A DNA stretch of 64,000 nucleotides from Misgurnus anguillicaudatus (GCF_027580225.2 NC_073355.2:21263501-21327500); one strand, 5' to 3'; shown: positions 24,651 to 37,492, numbered from the stretch's first letter. Translations and numbers: made by a program. Notes: a model not told the origin generated them from the letters alone.

Positions 24651-25622
24651 GGGGTGCATTTCCCGAACAACGACGCAACTTGCTGCTGAACCACCATAGT
24701 ATGCAAAGTTGGAGAAACCAACTATCTTGTTACGACTGTTTCCCGAAAGCATAGTAACTTTGACGCACATTCGTCGTTTGAACCATGTTGGTTTAACAAC
24801 ATAGTTGATGATGTCACGTGGGAGGTAAAGTACTAATTAATCTGTGCAAATGGATTTAAAGCAACACTATGTAGTTTTTTTACCTTTAAATAATGTCTCT
24901 AAAATTATTTCAGTGATAGAACAACTTTTAACTGGACAAATTGTACTGTTGCTGCAACCTGAGCAGCCTCCTAGCTGCTACAAGCACACTCTGAAAGTGG
25001 CGGTGGAGGGTAGAGCACACAGCCCCCCACTCCCCCAGCCTGCAGAAGAGTGTCTGATACCAGGCACTGATGCGCTTTTCAACCACATGGGGGAGCTGTA
25101 AGTCATTTTTACATGGAAACTACATAGTGTTGCTTTAAAGTCAGATTATTGCTGTAAATAACATAAATTGCATCGGAAGACTGATTTTGTTACCGTGATT
25201 TAGTTATCTGTTGTTTATTTTAAAGATATTTAATTCACGCGCTAGTGCCCTCTTACGTCACTCCTCCCAGGGATTCCCCAGGGTCTTAAAGCTCGTAGGA
25301 CTGCGCACATGTTTTCAAATACAGCGCTTTAATTCTGTTTACAAAACCTAAAAATGTAAAATAAAATTGTAATACATTTAGAATGATGGATATACATTGT
25401 ACTACATGTTTTTTGCTTATTTTGATCAAAAGCATGATCAACGTAAGTTAACATATGATAATAACAAGGAACTTTGCTTCTAACAGCTGTCGTTCAAACC
25501 ACACAAGTTTGTGATGCAACTTGCGAATGTTCGTTTGAACTATGGTTTCAGGAAACACCAAATTGTTGAACTTTGTCAGTAATGACGAAACTTACGACAG
25601 TAGTTGGAAACGCACCCCAGGA
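24651..25622. mobile_element. DNA transposon nested in the Tc1 copy
   Basis: Inverted ends CCAGGGGTGCATTTCCCGAA and, from the right, CCTGGGGTGCGTTTCC, with 'aactatgg'/'ccatagtt' words repeated inside both arms. This is the style of PIF/Harbinger-type non-autonomous elements of fish, but the class is not proven. It contains another insertion at 24861-25133. Confidence 0.65.
24861..25133 (+). mobile_element. TTTAAA-flanked MITE, copy 1 of 3
   Basis: Inverted ends GCAACACTATGTAGTTT, with TTTAAA on both sides (24855-24860 and 25134-25139). Other copies: 31290-31561 (minus) and 55641-55902 (plus). The shared open frame (QLLTGQIVLLLQPEQ...) is a by-product of element identity, with no known domain. 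Confidence 0.88.
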
Positions 25623-26629
25623 CCTCTGGTACAAAATGAAGATCCAGCTGTATTTGACTGTAGACATGAAGCATTTTTTAATCCCTATGTGCCCCAAAGT
25701 TTGGAGGAGTTTGTTTTTGCATGATTTCTTAAACTGTGTTCCCAAACAACTTGTGATTATGGAGGTGCTGTTTTCCTTTCCGACCCCATGATTCAACTGA
25801 TTTCTGAAGTTCTCCATCTGTAATCCTTGAAGAGTCTTTGTCCACTCCAATTATTCTCCTTGCTGAACATTAACATGATATAGACAAACATCCTCTTTTG
25901 CAGATTTGCAACATCTCTGGTAGCCCCAGAATGTGTCTGTAAAGTTTCAGCTCAAAATACACCACAGATCTTTCATTATATGATGTTGAACATGGCCATT
26001 TGTGGCTGCAATAAAAACGTGCCATTTTTTGTGTTTCTTTAAATGCAAAGAAAGCTTCTGTTCCCCTCCCGTATGCAAATTAGGAGGTAGATTGCTTACA
26101 CGTGTGCTTTACTACATCAAAACATGCGTCTTCTGCAGAAGGTTGAACTACGCTAATAAGGCGGAGTCTGTGAGCGGTCATGGGTGGGACGTAATCAATA
26201 TGACATCACATTGATACGGGATCCCAACAGCCTGTTTTGTGTGACTGTTGTGGTTTAAAGGAGATTACACAAAGAAGAATAAATGGATTTATATAATAAC
26301 ATGATGTTTGGCGACTCATTTTCTGCCAGAAACACATTTACAAGTGTATTTTTTATAGGTTAGAGGGGTTTTAATATCACTGTTAATATACTTCGGAGAT
26401 ATTTTACTTATTAAAAATTCTTGGAGTGCCATTAATTGTGTCCAGTGTGTATTAGAGAAAACATTTATTTCATAATGTAATTTCACCCTCACCTTCAATG
26501 TTTTACTTCAATGAAACATCATATTTTTGTGGGTTTCTTATTAAAGCTTAAAAGAAGAAACACTGTAAATTATTTTTTATAGCTTTCTTTGCTCATATTT
26601 ACCAAGGGTGCCAACAACTTAGGCCATAG

Positions 26630-28683
26630 GCCTATATGCAGCGAGTGATTTTACGATGAGTCAGTTTAAAATAAAAAGTACTGGTCAATTTGCTAACGTG
26701 CAGATTCAGTTTCCCAAATAGTTAACAGAATGTCAAAGGGACCATCAAAAATAAGTAATAAATGACTGATAAGCAGAAAATTTAGAGTGAAATATATTCA
26801 GCTTTTTGCAACCGCTGAGGTAAAGAGACACAAAATCACAGACATTTCCAAAATACAGTTTTCTCCAGATAAAGCATAAAAAGTCATAGACAATAAACAA
26901 AACAGAGTATTAGTGTAAATGCAGCATTACTGTGCTGCTAGCAGTTCCAGGTCATCTCATCTGCAAGCAAGTAATCTCAGTCGTTCCCAGGGCTCTTTAA
27001 AGCTCAGACCGCATGTGTGCTCCTAGACCAACTCGACCAGGGAGCAAAAAGGCACAGGACAAATTATTAGCAATGATTTACTGGAGCCTCTTCACCTCTC
27101 TTATCAGGTCTCTGAGACACAAAGGGAAAATGGTACTTATAAACTAACTACAAGTGAATGCAATTCTCAAACTACCTCTTACCAAGTTCAGACCCTGATA
27201 AAACTTTGATATCTTAGTTTTTAAGCACCTGTATGTGAATCTATCCATTATACAGTATATTCGTAGGACAGACTGCCCACAGAGGCACATTATTAAGAAA
27301 TACGCATGTCGGATAGAAAAGGAAGACTTTAAGCAAAGTTGAAAATAATTTTCTTGGAGCAGGTTTTTCTCACCACCGAGGGAAAAGGGGTAAATGAAAA
27401 ACAACTGGAGTGGAGTGTTGAACGGACTGAAAGCAAACTGCTTTGATCAATGATGGGAATCGACTTTGCGGCATGAATAGCTTGATGATTTGATCTCTTT
27501 TGGAAAAAAGCAAAAAACAACACAATCTCATGGCAATTCCTACGTATTTTACGTATGAATATGAATTACGTATATTCATTCAATTTGCATACAAATTTTA
27601 TACGATTTGCCACCGCGACAATGGGTTTATTGTTAGGGATGTGGTATTATTAACGGATTCTTCTAAAAATCAGATGCTCCATGAATAACTTTATAAAGGT
27701 TGAGTTCATACAGATGATAGTCAATTCATAAAATGCCTATGAAATCAAGTGAAGGTTGTATTACGATTGTATGAAAGCAAGAGAAGATCCACAACCACTC
27801 AGTTTTTGAGTGTTTTCTACTCTTCTTGTCTGGAGTGAGTTTTAGTATTGCAGTGAAATGTTGTGAGCTGACTGTGATCGGAAGGTTATTCTATTCCATT
27901 GGAAGGTCAGAAAAGAAAAGTTCCTCCATCTGTCTGTGTACACACACACACACACGCGCACGCATGCACGCACACAGACACACACACACACACGCATACA
28001 TGAAAACATACTAGATGGTCTGCTCACCATGCAGCCATCCAACATCTCTGACCTTTTCAAATCACCAAGCAAGTGGCACATTTCACATTCAGCTGCTTCT
28101 TGTTTTCAGATGAGCAATAAAATCATTAAAAAATTTCAGCACAGTGGGATGTTCCTTTTTTCTATTTCTGTCATTCCTTTCCCTTCCTCCCTCCCTCTCT
28201 CTCTCTTTCTTTCTCTTTAAGTCTCTGAATGGACTGGAAGCATAATGTTTCATGCCAGCTTTCTCATTACAGTCTTAGAAAACATCTGCGTCCAATGACA
28301 TAACACATAACAGAATGAAGAATCCCAGCCTGTCCTCAATGATGAAAACATAGTCAACTCCGTGTGACTTTATATAACATGCAATTATATTAAATGTGTA
28401 AGAGAGGATTTGTATAAATTTAGTGTTACTGTCTCTCTGAACTTTTCTTTGGTCAGTTTTGGTGACCAAGGCTCAGGGGCGCCACTAAAGGGGGAAAAGT
28501 TAGGACGATTCTCCCATGCACTTTTGGGGCCCACAAAGATATTTTTAATGGGAACAGTAATAGTGGTAATGCAATTGATATTATAAATGTATTTAACAAA
28601 GAATCACCAAAGATATGGCTTGTATCTGCATTTTTAGCAAAATACCCCCCCCCCCACTGCATGGTTTTGTCCAGTCTTACATA
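26630..28683. other. Non-coding DNA
   Basis: No host exon found. It contains the CA/CACG microsatellite at 27940-27998, a CT-rich run at about 28184-28218 and, around 27535-27620, a stretch of 'tacgtatt' words that may be a MITE fragment. Confidence 0.5.
27940..27998. repeat. (CA)n / CACG microsatellite
   Basis: CA dinucleotides interspersed with CGCA. Confidence 0.9.
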
Positions 28684-28887
28684 CACTGAAAAAAATGATT
28701 CATTGAATTCAATCAATCCTTCAAGGTAAGTGGTTGCAATCAATTCATTCAAGCTACATTCAAACAAAAGTTTTATATTTTATTTTACGTTACTAATCTT
28801 TTTTTGTTTAAATGTAGCTTAAATAAGTTGATTGCAACTACTTACCTTAAAAAATTTATTAAATTCAATGATTCATTTTTTTCAGTG
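28684..28887. mobile_element. Palindromic MITE, second copy
   Basis: Same ends and core as 19550-19755, with TA on both sides (28682-28683 and 28888-28889). The left arm has several T-to-C differences from the 19550 copy, but not a dense cluster. Confidence 0.85.
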
Positions 28888-28889
28888 TA

Positions 28890-29738
28890 GCCTCAAGACT
28901 AGAGGCACGTCCATTTGATTTCTGTACTGTATTTTTCTATTATATTTACATTTGCACAATAAATCATCAATAAACACTGATTATAGTGGTTAAAAACAAT
29001 AGCAAACATTATAGGTATGCATTATTAAATTGCAGCAGACAAAGAATTTAGATAACTAGTTTTTGGTGCAAAACGGGAGGGGGCCCAACCTCACATTCTA
29101 ACCTCATAACCTCATAGTGCCCAGAAATGTGGCGGCCCTGCCAAGGCTCCCTACTAAGACATGGTGCTGCTCTGAATGTGTGCATGTTTACGAAGAGTGA
29201 CTCTGACATGACCTGAATTACCAACTGGGCTATTTATTCCCTTTTCCAACACATACACTCAGCTGTGACTAATCATTGCAGAGCAAGGCACAGTAAACGC
29301 CAACACAAAACTACACCCTCATGTGGGGCAGGCATTAAAAGGGTCACCACAAAATCTAGAGTTTATACAAAACACAGCATAAAATGCAGAATCTGCACTT
29401 TAGCCACCAACTAGCAAGGACGTTTTCAACAATTCACATTTTTCCGAATTAACACTGGTTCAGCAAAACTCTTCAAAAACATCCTGAGCGCGTTGCCTTG
29501 GAGCTATACTGTAAATTGACTTCAAACCAGACACGCATAGCTCTGCTGTAAACAGCAAATGCAACATAGCGCTTTCTTTAAACTTGAGCCATAATAAAAG
29601 TTATGGTCCGTAAAGGTCTGATCTGATTGAAACTCCTTTCACCTCATTAGGGCCTTAAGCCAACCCAAGAACAAGCATAACATAAAAGGTGCGTTTCATA
29701 CTGACTATGAGAAAACATTTGGCCACCTGCCACAATCC
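28890..29738. other. Non-coding DNA without recognised features
   Basis: Nothing supportable seen. Confidence 0.5.
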
Positions 29739-29741
29739 TTA

Positions 29742-30106
29742 GGGCCGATTCCCACCGGCTGCGTGGCGTGTGCGTCTCAGCTGCGTGGCGTCTCCGTTTT
29801 TATTTAGGCTCCCATGTTAGCAGGTTTGATAGTTCACACCGCCTGCATGACACGCACGTCTCAGGCGCTGCTCGAGCCGCACCGAAAACGCGTGCATGCT
29901 AGAAATAGGACCGACGCCTATTTTTCACGCCACACGCAAGCGTCTTGGAAGCATTTCCAGGCAAAATATGTGTCACCCATAGCAAATGCAGCGTGTTAGC
30001 GCTGCGTCAGGCATGCTTCTGGTATGTACAGACACAGAAAATGCGACGCAGCCGGCACGCAACTGACATGCAACAGATACGCCATGCAGTCGGTGTGAAT
30101 CGGCCC
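29742..30106. mobile_element. PIF/Harbinger-like MITE, TTA target site
   Basis: Inverted ends GGGCCGATTCCCACCGGCTG and, from the right, GGGCCGATTCACACCGACTG, with TTA on both sides (29739-29741, 30107-30109). The GC- and CpG-rich interior repeats 'gcgtggcgt'/'acgcca' words. Non-coding. Confidence 0.82.
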
Positions 30107-30109
30107 TTA

Positions 30110-31283
30110 AATCTGTATACAAACTGTTTAATAATCACCACCAGCACTTCAGTATAGCTTATAGAAATGTTAAACTGGAACTTTTCGATGGAAGTACTTT
30201 TCTGAAATACATTTAAATAAAATTTTTATCCCCCATCTGTGATTTGATTGTGCTGTAATGAGTCTGTTTATTACAGAGGTGAGAGTGTCTGCTTTATCTG
30301 GCAATTGCACCTGTTCTGGGTGAGTGCCTTGAGTAATTTATTTTAAATATAATCTCTATATTTAATTTTTGGTTTATTATTTTATTTATTTTAATTTACA
30401 AATTATTATACAAAGAAAATAAGCTTCACATGATAATAATTGAACGGGCTGCTAAATATGAAATCTACTGAACCTATAGATATGTTTTTGTTTTTTTTTT
30501 ACAAAAGAAGGATAATATTTTACCTGACACATACAGATTAAGTTGTGATTTTATTATTTTTATTTTTTTTGCCAGATGGTCCCACTAGTTTAGAGTTGAC
30601 GTAAATGTTCATGTTGTGACATTTATCATGAACCACTCAATATGATTTTCTCCCATTTGTAAAAAAAAACCTTGATTGTTCTTCTCAAGACAGAATATTA
30701 TATGGCTTTTATCATACAAACTAGAAAGCAAAGAGGACATGAATCAGTTTTGAGTTTAATAACTTTTTGTACTTTGCATATCTAAGCCATTAAATCTCAT
30801 TACAGCAACATATAGTACCACAGCTGTTGAATATTAAGCACCTGTTCAAATTATAAATGCTTATTCTAGGTAATTTAACCTACTATTAATATGAATGGCA
30901 AATCACCTTGTACATTTTACTGTTCTTTAGTCATTGGCACCGTTCTTTATTTCTCCTTGTGCAGTGTTTTTGACATTAGTCCACTGCTGCATGTTCACAG
31001 GTCTACTATTAGTCATTTTAAGGATTGGTAATTAAGATTCTAGTTGCACAGCACTGTAGTAAGAAAATGTATTGCTTCTAACCACATTCACGTTTTCTGG
31101 ACAGCAACCACTTGGCACCTGTTGAAAATTCTTCTATAGCTTGAAGATATTAAATGTTTAAGTGCATAAAATAGCAGCATGCGATAATGAACCAGCTAAC
31201 AAAACTATAGAAGCTATAGAATTATAAACTATTAAGCTATTACATCTGTAGCTTTCGATTATATCCCAGCAAGCAATTCTGCA
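30110..31283. other. AT-rich non-coding DNA
   Basis: Nothing supportable seen. Confidence 0.5.
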
Positions 31284-31289
31284 TTTAAA

Positions 31290-31561
31290 GCAACACTATG
31301 TAGTTTCCATGTAAAAATGACTTACAGCTCCCCCATGTGGTTGAAAAGCGCAACAGTGCCTGGTATCAGACACTCTTCTGCAGGCAGGGGGAGGGGCGGG
31401 CTGTGTGCTCTACCCTCCACCGCCACTTTCAGAGTGTGCTTGTAGCAGCTAGGAGGCTGCTCAGGTTGCAGCAACAGTACAATTTGTCCAGTTAAAAGTT
31501 GTTCTATCACTGAAATAATTTTAGAGACATTATTTAAAGGTAAAAAACTACATAGTGTTGC
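31290..31561 (-). mobile_element. TTTAAA-flanked MITE, copy 2 of 3
   Basis: Reverse-oriented copy of 24861-25133, nearly identical through the central part. TTTAAA at 31284-31289, TTTAAT at 31562-31567. Confidence 0.88.
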
Positions 31562-31918
31562 TTTAATAGACGTTTAATAGCCGTCTAAACACAGCCCAGA
31601 CGTGTAGGGTAAAACATGTTTCCATCCACTTATTTTTTGCGCATTTTGGAAAGAAAGAAATGAAGAATGCATTCTTCTATAAATTCTATAAAAAATGTAT
31701 ACGCTTAATTACTGTAAGTGGGATAAATTTCTGTTGGATAAATAACGTTGGATGGCATAACCGGACTGACCATCTTTCAGAACTCATTACACTGCATCTA
31801 AAATGCTGTTTTGGAAGTTCTTAAAGTCACAAGGAAATTAAAATGAAAAACTGTAATTTGTGTTGTAATATTGTGGTATTTTTTTTACAAACGATCTCTC
31901 TTTACTTCTTGTCATATG
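31562..31918. other. Non-coding DNA without recognised features
   Basis: Nothing supportable seen. Confidence 0.5.
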
Positions 31919-32334
31919 CAGAGGTGTATACTGAGTATTTTTACTTTCTACATAAAACTAAATTTTCAAGTATTCGTATTTTATTAGTGTTTTTCTTTGG
32001 AAAACATACATTCCAAAGCATATTATCATAATTTTTTCTCCACTACATTTCATAATTTCAAGTTTTTGGTTTATATTTAATATTTAAGTACATTAAACAT
32101 CTAATACATTTTTTACTTAAGTAAAAAGTTATTTCGTACTTTTACTCAAGAAAATAAAAGTACACCATTTTTTGTAATTAGGTATTAAATCAAATTTGCA
32201 ATATAAAAGTATGATTCTATGCTTAGGAATGAGTAAACATTTTTTTGTAAAGTAAAGTAAATTTTTCCCAAGACAAACACTCTGATAAAGCACAGATGCT
32301 TGGACAATGTAACTAAAATACTTATACACCTTTG
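31919..32334. mobile_element. hAT MITE with perfect 8-bp TSD
   Basis: Left end CAGAGGTGTATACTGAGTA, right end 'tacttatacacctttg'. The identical 8-bp flank GTCATATG lies at 31911-31918 and 32335-32342. The right third ('cccaagacaaacactctgataaagcacagatgcttgg') also occurs at about 21908-21945, inside the older hAT element. Confidence 0.93.
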
Positions 32335-32342
32335 GTCATATG

Positions 32343-34578
32343 GTATGGCAGGTGGGCGTGGTCCGGGAAAAGATTGCAGTGATTAGCATAGCAACACAAC
32401 CCAATCGGTTCTCAATGGATGAATTTCATTTCAGAAGCCGTTTCACTCGGATCTACATCAACACAGAGAAAAAAAGACAATCGCAACTTCCGTTTTATGA
32501 TGACTTTAAATGAATAGGTAAAGTCTGTCATTTCAATGGTTCGATATTATTACTTTACAGGACTGTCTTACTTGACTGACAACTCAAAACAGCAGGAATC
32601 CATATCCGAAAGCAGATGACAGATGTATAGTGTTTCGTCCGCATGCTCTGCTTTTCTTACTGATATTTAGCACCAGTTTATCAGGAAGTGAAGATTTTGC
32701 TCTCTTCTGCTCAGGGGATGTTTAATGTTCAACTTTAAATGGAAACATAGCTAGTTAAAATTTTTATTAGATGTCTAACCATAGCCAAAATAAACAAATA
32801 AATAAATGAAATAAAATAAATTATTTTCAAAAACAAAAAAAATCTTAGTATTTTTGTCTTGTTTTCAGTAAACATATCCAAAAATTCCTAAATTAAGATA
32901 CTTTTTCTTGATGGGCAAAACGACCAAAGAAGTGTAGTTTTTAGACCAAAAATATCAAATTTAAGTGATTCTGTGCATAAAACAAGCAAAATAATCTGAC
33001 AATGGGGTAAGCAAAAAAATCTTGAACATTTTTCTTAAACACTAAAATTAAGAAAAATTCAACTTTTAAATATGTCTGAGTCTGACTTTGCTTACATTAA
33101 TTAAATGCATCTCCAAATTCAAGTTAATTTTAACTAAGTGGGTTATTCATAGCCAGACTATATAGACTAGGTCTATAGTTAACCTAGATGGTGAAATGAT
33201 GGCTAATTGGCTATTTATGTAACCCATGACAGTTTAAGTCATTCACACTTGTTCTCTGAATTTGACAGTAATAAAATAAAGGCTCCAGAAATAAACTAAA
33301 CCGATGAATCTCAGTGTTGTTCAACAGCATGTGAGTTGTAAGTCAGCTCCTATCAGATGGTGGTAATGGCTCAGAATGATTGATAGACAGTCTTATAAAA
33401 TACTCCTGTACCATTTCCTTCTTTTCTTTTAAACTAGCCCTGTAATGACAAGAATGACAATAAATCTAATCTAAACGGAGTTATAAATGGCTTGGCTTTT
33501 CCCTTGAAAGACTGAAGCACCAAGTGTTAAAAGAGGTTTTAACTTTCTTTCTTGCTTTCTTTCTTTGCCATTAGACTTTGGTTCTTTAATGTATGTGGCT
33601 ATATGGTAATTGCTCAGTGGTACTTGTATATAATATTGTATTTTTTGCTTGTCACTGCTGGTGGTCAAGGGTCATGAATGTGGTATTGAGGAAACATGAA
33701 AAGGCGAGTATAAAAGTTTGTCCTAATTGGTACCTTGCAACGTTCCAATTACCATTATACAGAACAACTCAACAATTTACTTTATTCTTTTTTTTACTTT
33801 TCTGTATCATGAAAAATGTACATATAACTTTTATTAGGCACTATGTGACATGCATTCTAATGCCGACATTGTGCAAGTGTACATAGTTAAAAATAATGAT
33901 AATAAAACAGGAGGCATGCAGAGGTACAGGGAACACAACAGGAAAAAGTTAGGATATTACTAATGATGTCATTAGACCTTCAGCAGGGAACCGATCAATC
34001 AGGGGGGGTTATTAGTGTGAACCAAAGTAAGGCACGCACACCATTAGTCAACCGCCACTGTTTTCAACTGCTTCCTAACCGGACACAGGAAAGATGTATT
34101 CCTGTCGCTTCGGTACCATCCGAGTGTAAATGTGACTGTATGTGTGTATGTGTGTGTGTGTTTGTGTGTGTATAGTAACAGGGCATGCCAGATGGCTAAT
34201 ATGCCAAATCAGCAGGAAAGTCACAGTGTAATCTTGTCTGTCAACAAGCAAATGCAAGTCAGGAAACTCTTAATGATCAGACTTAATGTATCTATGTTAT
34301 ATCAATGGCACTTTATTAGTAACTCAAACCTCATTAAATTGACCCAGTTGAATGCTGCAAGAAAAACTTTTTTGCACATTCATTCGACTGGTTAAATCAG
34401 TCCTAAAAACCTTATAAATCCCCTTGCTTTAAAATGTGTCTTGTGTCTTTTATTTGTTATTGTTGGTTTGTGTGCTAATGATTGCAGTTTACCACAATCA
34501 GTTGCCTTGGTGCTAAAATTCATTCTGTTAGCCAAGCTTTCCTAAATCAAGACACCATTTCCAAAAGAAAGATTCTTA
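32343..34578. other. Non-coding DNA
   Basis: No exon recognised. 'aagaatgacaataaatctaat' near 33450 resembles the 3' end of an L2-type LINE, but no coding part is attached. A GT repeat lies at about 34140-34170. Confidence 0.45.
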
Positions 34579-35225
34579 GGGGTTGTGTACACCAAGGCGT
34601 TTATATAGCTGGAGTATGATTTTAATTGTTTCCAACTGAAGCGCAGTGTTTTTAAAAAATGTCAGCAGCTTTTTTCATTCAGCGTTGAACGCCTAGGGGG
34701 CGTGCACACCAACACTTCTACGCCCTCGGCCGGCGCATGTTTTCAATTGTTTTCAATGGAAGCTCAGCGTTTTTCAAATAAGCCAGCAGCTAGCGGTTTT
34801 CTTCCGCGCCGAAAACCGGCGCCCGGCGGTTTTTCCGCGCTCAGCGCTGAGTGCCGAGAGTTGAGAAATGTTCAACTTTAGAAGAAAAGCTCCGCTCGTC
34901 AATGTCAGTTCTCACGCGGCCGTCCAATCACAGTGGAGGTGGGGGGGGGACAAGTATCACAGCAACCAACCGTCTCACAGCTGACGTATCAGAGCTACCA
35001 AAGCGCTTAGCTGAAGAAAGCTGGCACTCAGCTGAAAAACAGCTGACATTCGGCGTCCTCCAAGCGTTTTCAGCCGCGTTTAAAAGTTTTGGTGTGTCCA
35101 GCCCCCTAGAGTTAAAAAAATTCAACTTTGAGTAAAACGCTCAGCTCATAAAGGTCACTTTTACTCAGCCATCCAATCACAGTAGAGTATGGGCGGGGCA
35201 AATATCACAATGACCAACCGGTGCC
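34579..35225. mobile_element. GTGTACACCAA-family element, interrupted
   Basis: Starts GGGGTTGTGTACACCAAGG. It is interrupted by a related copy (34697-35105), after which family sequence resumes ('ttcaactttgagtaaaacgctcagctc...ccatccaatcacagt'). Its own right end is not clear. Same family as 19082-19886. Confidence 0.6.
34697..35105. mobile_element. Nested sister copy of the same family
   Basis: Starts GGGGCGTGCACACCAAC and ends TTGGTGTGTCCAGCCCC, with CTAG on both sides (34693-34696, 35106-35109). CpG-rich interior, no coding potential. Confidence 0.75.
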
Positions 35226-35255
35226 TTAATAGTATAAGCACTAGTTGCACATGAT

Positions 35256-35540
35256 GCTATGGTTTGTTGTGGAACCAAAAATATAGTAAGACGGTTTAAG
35301 GTTAAAAATGGCATACCACAAGGATCAGGTCTAGGTCCTATCCTTTTCTCGTTATATATGTTACCTATAAGAAACATTATCAGGAAACATAACTTAAGTT
35401 TTCACTGCTATGCAAATGCTTCCTATCCACTATCCAGAATTGTTAAATGTGCAAAATGCCTGATAAATACGTACACCAAAATGAATCAAACTGTGGCTTT
35501 AAAAATCAGTGGAACATCTCAACTAAATATGAATTGTTGA
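35256..35540 (+). pseudogene. Non-LTR reverse transcriptase fragment
   Basis: Reads ...[19 protein letters not shown] then [14 protein letters not shown]. These are reverse-transcriptase blocks: the (V/I)PQGS-LGP block, and the catalytic F-YADD block, here changed to CYANAS, which removes the paired aspartates. Only about 90 codons remain. A dead LINE piece; clade uncertain. Confidence 0.7.
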
Positions 35541-36793
35541 GATTTACTGAACAGAACCAATTAAAACAGAAATATGAATATGCAAATTAAACCTAACTAT
35601 TTCAAATGTTTCTTTAACCACGCACTGGTTTGTGCATTTAAAGTTGTACACACTTAATGAAAAGAAACTTGAAGAACTGACATTGACATTCTCAAAAGAT
35701 GCAAAACATGAAAAAGACAAAAGAAGATTATAAATGAGAAATAAATAGAAACTTTGTTGTTATGATAATTTAGCCAAATATTAGTTTGTCAGGAAAGATG
35801 TGTTCCCAGTGTTTTATTACCCTGCATGGTGTCCTGAATACCTAACATTTTATTGGGGTAATTTAAGAGCACAAATGCCTTCTCCTAATAAAATATTTAT
35901 ACAAAGCAGGCAATTAAAATCATGAACTCTCTCCCAGTAGAAAGTGTCAACTGAAACAATAGCACAGGGTTTTAATCCCCAAGGCACAACTTCATGACAT
36001 CGCTCATGTTTTATCAGAGAGAGAGAGATCTGTGTCAAGATTCAGTCAGAGCTGATAAAGGAAAGACAGTGAGTGATGACATGGAAGGTACAAAAGGAAT
36101 GAAAAGGATAAAAAGCTAAGAGAGAGAGGAAGAGAGAGAGACAGCAAGTGAAATGATTCCCTTAGAGACTCATCCAGAACCTTCCCGGTGATGGGATTAA
36201 TAGACAGCATTAGAAAATGTTAAAATGTTACTCTTATGCAGCAGCACCCCTTAAAAAATAAAAACATGTCCATGAATTTTAGATGAACTCAAACAGTACT
36301 TGAATTGACTGAAACAGATTTTTAATTTGCATTTTATTAAAAAGCCTGTTGCATCAACCCCTGATTTGGCATGACATTTATTTATTTTTACACTGCTTTA
36401 AGATTTTTATAAACAACCTAAAGTTATGAAAAAAGTTCAGACTGGGGTTACAGCGTAGTGTTTATCACCGCTCTGATGAAGTTGTGATGTTGATCAGGTT
36501 AGGCTTGAGTGCGTGTTACTCGTTCCAAGTGCGGTTGTTATTGGATGTAGCTGGTGTTGCCATGGATGTCTCTAACTGTAAAACTGTATATTATTATTTT
36601 CTTAATTAACCATGTCATGAAAAGTTTTATGGAGCTGTGTTTCTTAGCACATACAGTATTTTAAACAACGTGGCAATAGTAAGTTTATGTGCACCATTTT
36701 TTCATTTTCAATTTTGTCATTGTCCTTCAACCATGGACCATCCCATATCCAGTATATCACCCATTTGTTAATAATGTGTCAAGATATTATTTT
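35541..36793. other. Non-coding DNA without recognised features
   Basis: GA-rich around 36120-36150. Nothing else supportable. Confidence 0.5.
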
Positions 36794-36929
36794 CAGTTGC
36801 GGCCGGTGACTTCTTTTTTCGAGGGTGCTCGATGCAAAGTTCGTCACAACATGTATGTAGCCTGTAATGTGTGTGGTTCGTAATTTCAATATAGTGTTCT
36901 GCGCATTGAGAGATCCTGTGTGCATTATG

Positions 36930-37473
36930 CAGAGGCGTCATGCCCATTGAAACTGAGGGGGCATGTGCCCCCTCGTTTTTTGAGCCAAATGGATTTTGCA
37001 TGCAACCTCAAAATCAAAGAAGTGTCCATTAATCTGTTATTTGTCTTTTAATCTGTTTAGTATGCACAATGTTATCAATTCGGTGCTGCATCCTTGTCAC
37101 TTTTCAAAGATCACGTGGCTCATTTTCGTTGCTTATATACTTTATGGATTTAAAATTACATTAATTTCATAGGATAATGCAGTTGTTGTGCAAAATACAA
37201 AACCTATACAAAACATGCCGTTTCAGATGTAGGCTAAATATGATGCCAATATGTCATTCCGATTGAATAGTATTTGATATAAAAGTTAGTCAACACTTTT
37301 ATTTTGGAGGTTTTTCCATGAATGCAGGGGCGCTCAGATTGTTAGAAATGTAGGTGCCATGGAAAAGACTGAAAGCTCTATAAAATATTTCGTTTGATGT
37401 CTGTGTATGCACAAATTTCTGTGAGCTGTGCACACTGTGCCCACTTAACAAAAATTGGTGCATGATGCCCCTG
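36930..37473. mobile_element. Nested hAT-like MITE
   Basis: Ends CAGAGGCGTCATGC and, from the right, CAGGGGCATCATGC. Flanks GCATTATG (36922-36929) and GCATCACG (37474-37481) are a 6/8 match. The uninterrupted copy near 56119 reads 'gtatcacg', as expected for a pre-insertion site. Confidence 0.7.
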
Positions 37474-37492
37474 GCATCACGTGTCTACTACC

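Larger units (their letters stand above)
24250..25870 (-). pseudogene. Tc1-like transposase remnant, interrupted
   Basis: Between 24250 and 24650 (minus) a decayed catalytic end is readable: IFLQDIDSKQTSKSTKNG corresponds to the family motif [11 protein letters not shown], followed by KPSQFPDLSHTEN-like sequence (usual SPDLNPIEN). The part further 5' in the gene lies at 25622-25870. The coding sequence is split by the 24651-25622 insertion and has many frame breaks, so no function is possible. Confidence 0.6.
23565..26629 (-). mobile_element. Second Tc1/mariner element, split by nested insertions
   Basis: The left repeat starts CAGTCATGGCCAAAAGTG next to TA (23563-23564). The right repeat, reverse-complemented, reads 'ctatggcctaagttgttggcaccc...tgagcaaagaaa'. 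A second shared block, 'gaaattacattatgaa...tctaatacacactggacacaatta', is found at 24201-24242 and 26410-26485. The about 3.06-kb length, roughly double the usual size, is explained by insertions at about 23640-24140, 24651-25622 and about 25990-26300. Confidence 0.78.

Noticed and set aside
24844..25101. Frame QLLTGQIVLLLQPEQ... found three times in the window
   Set aside because: Repeated as part of a MITE with TTTAAA flanks (24861, 31290, 55641). No domain, and one copy is truncated.
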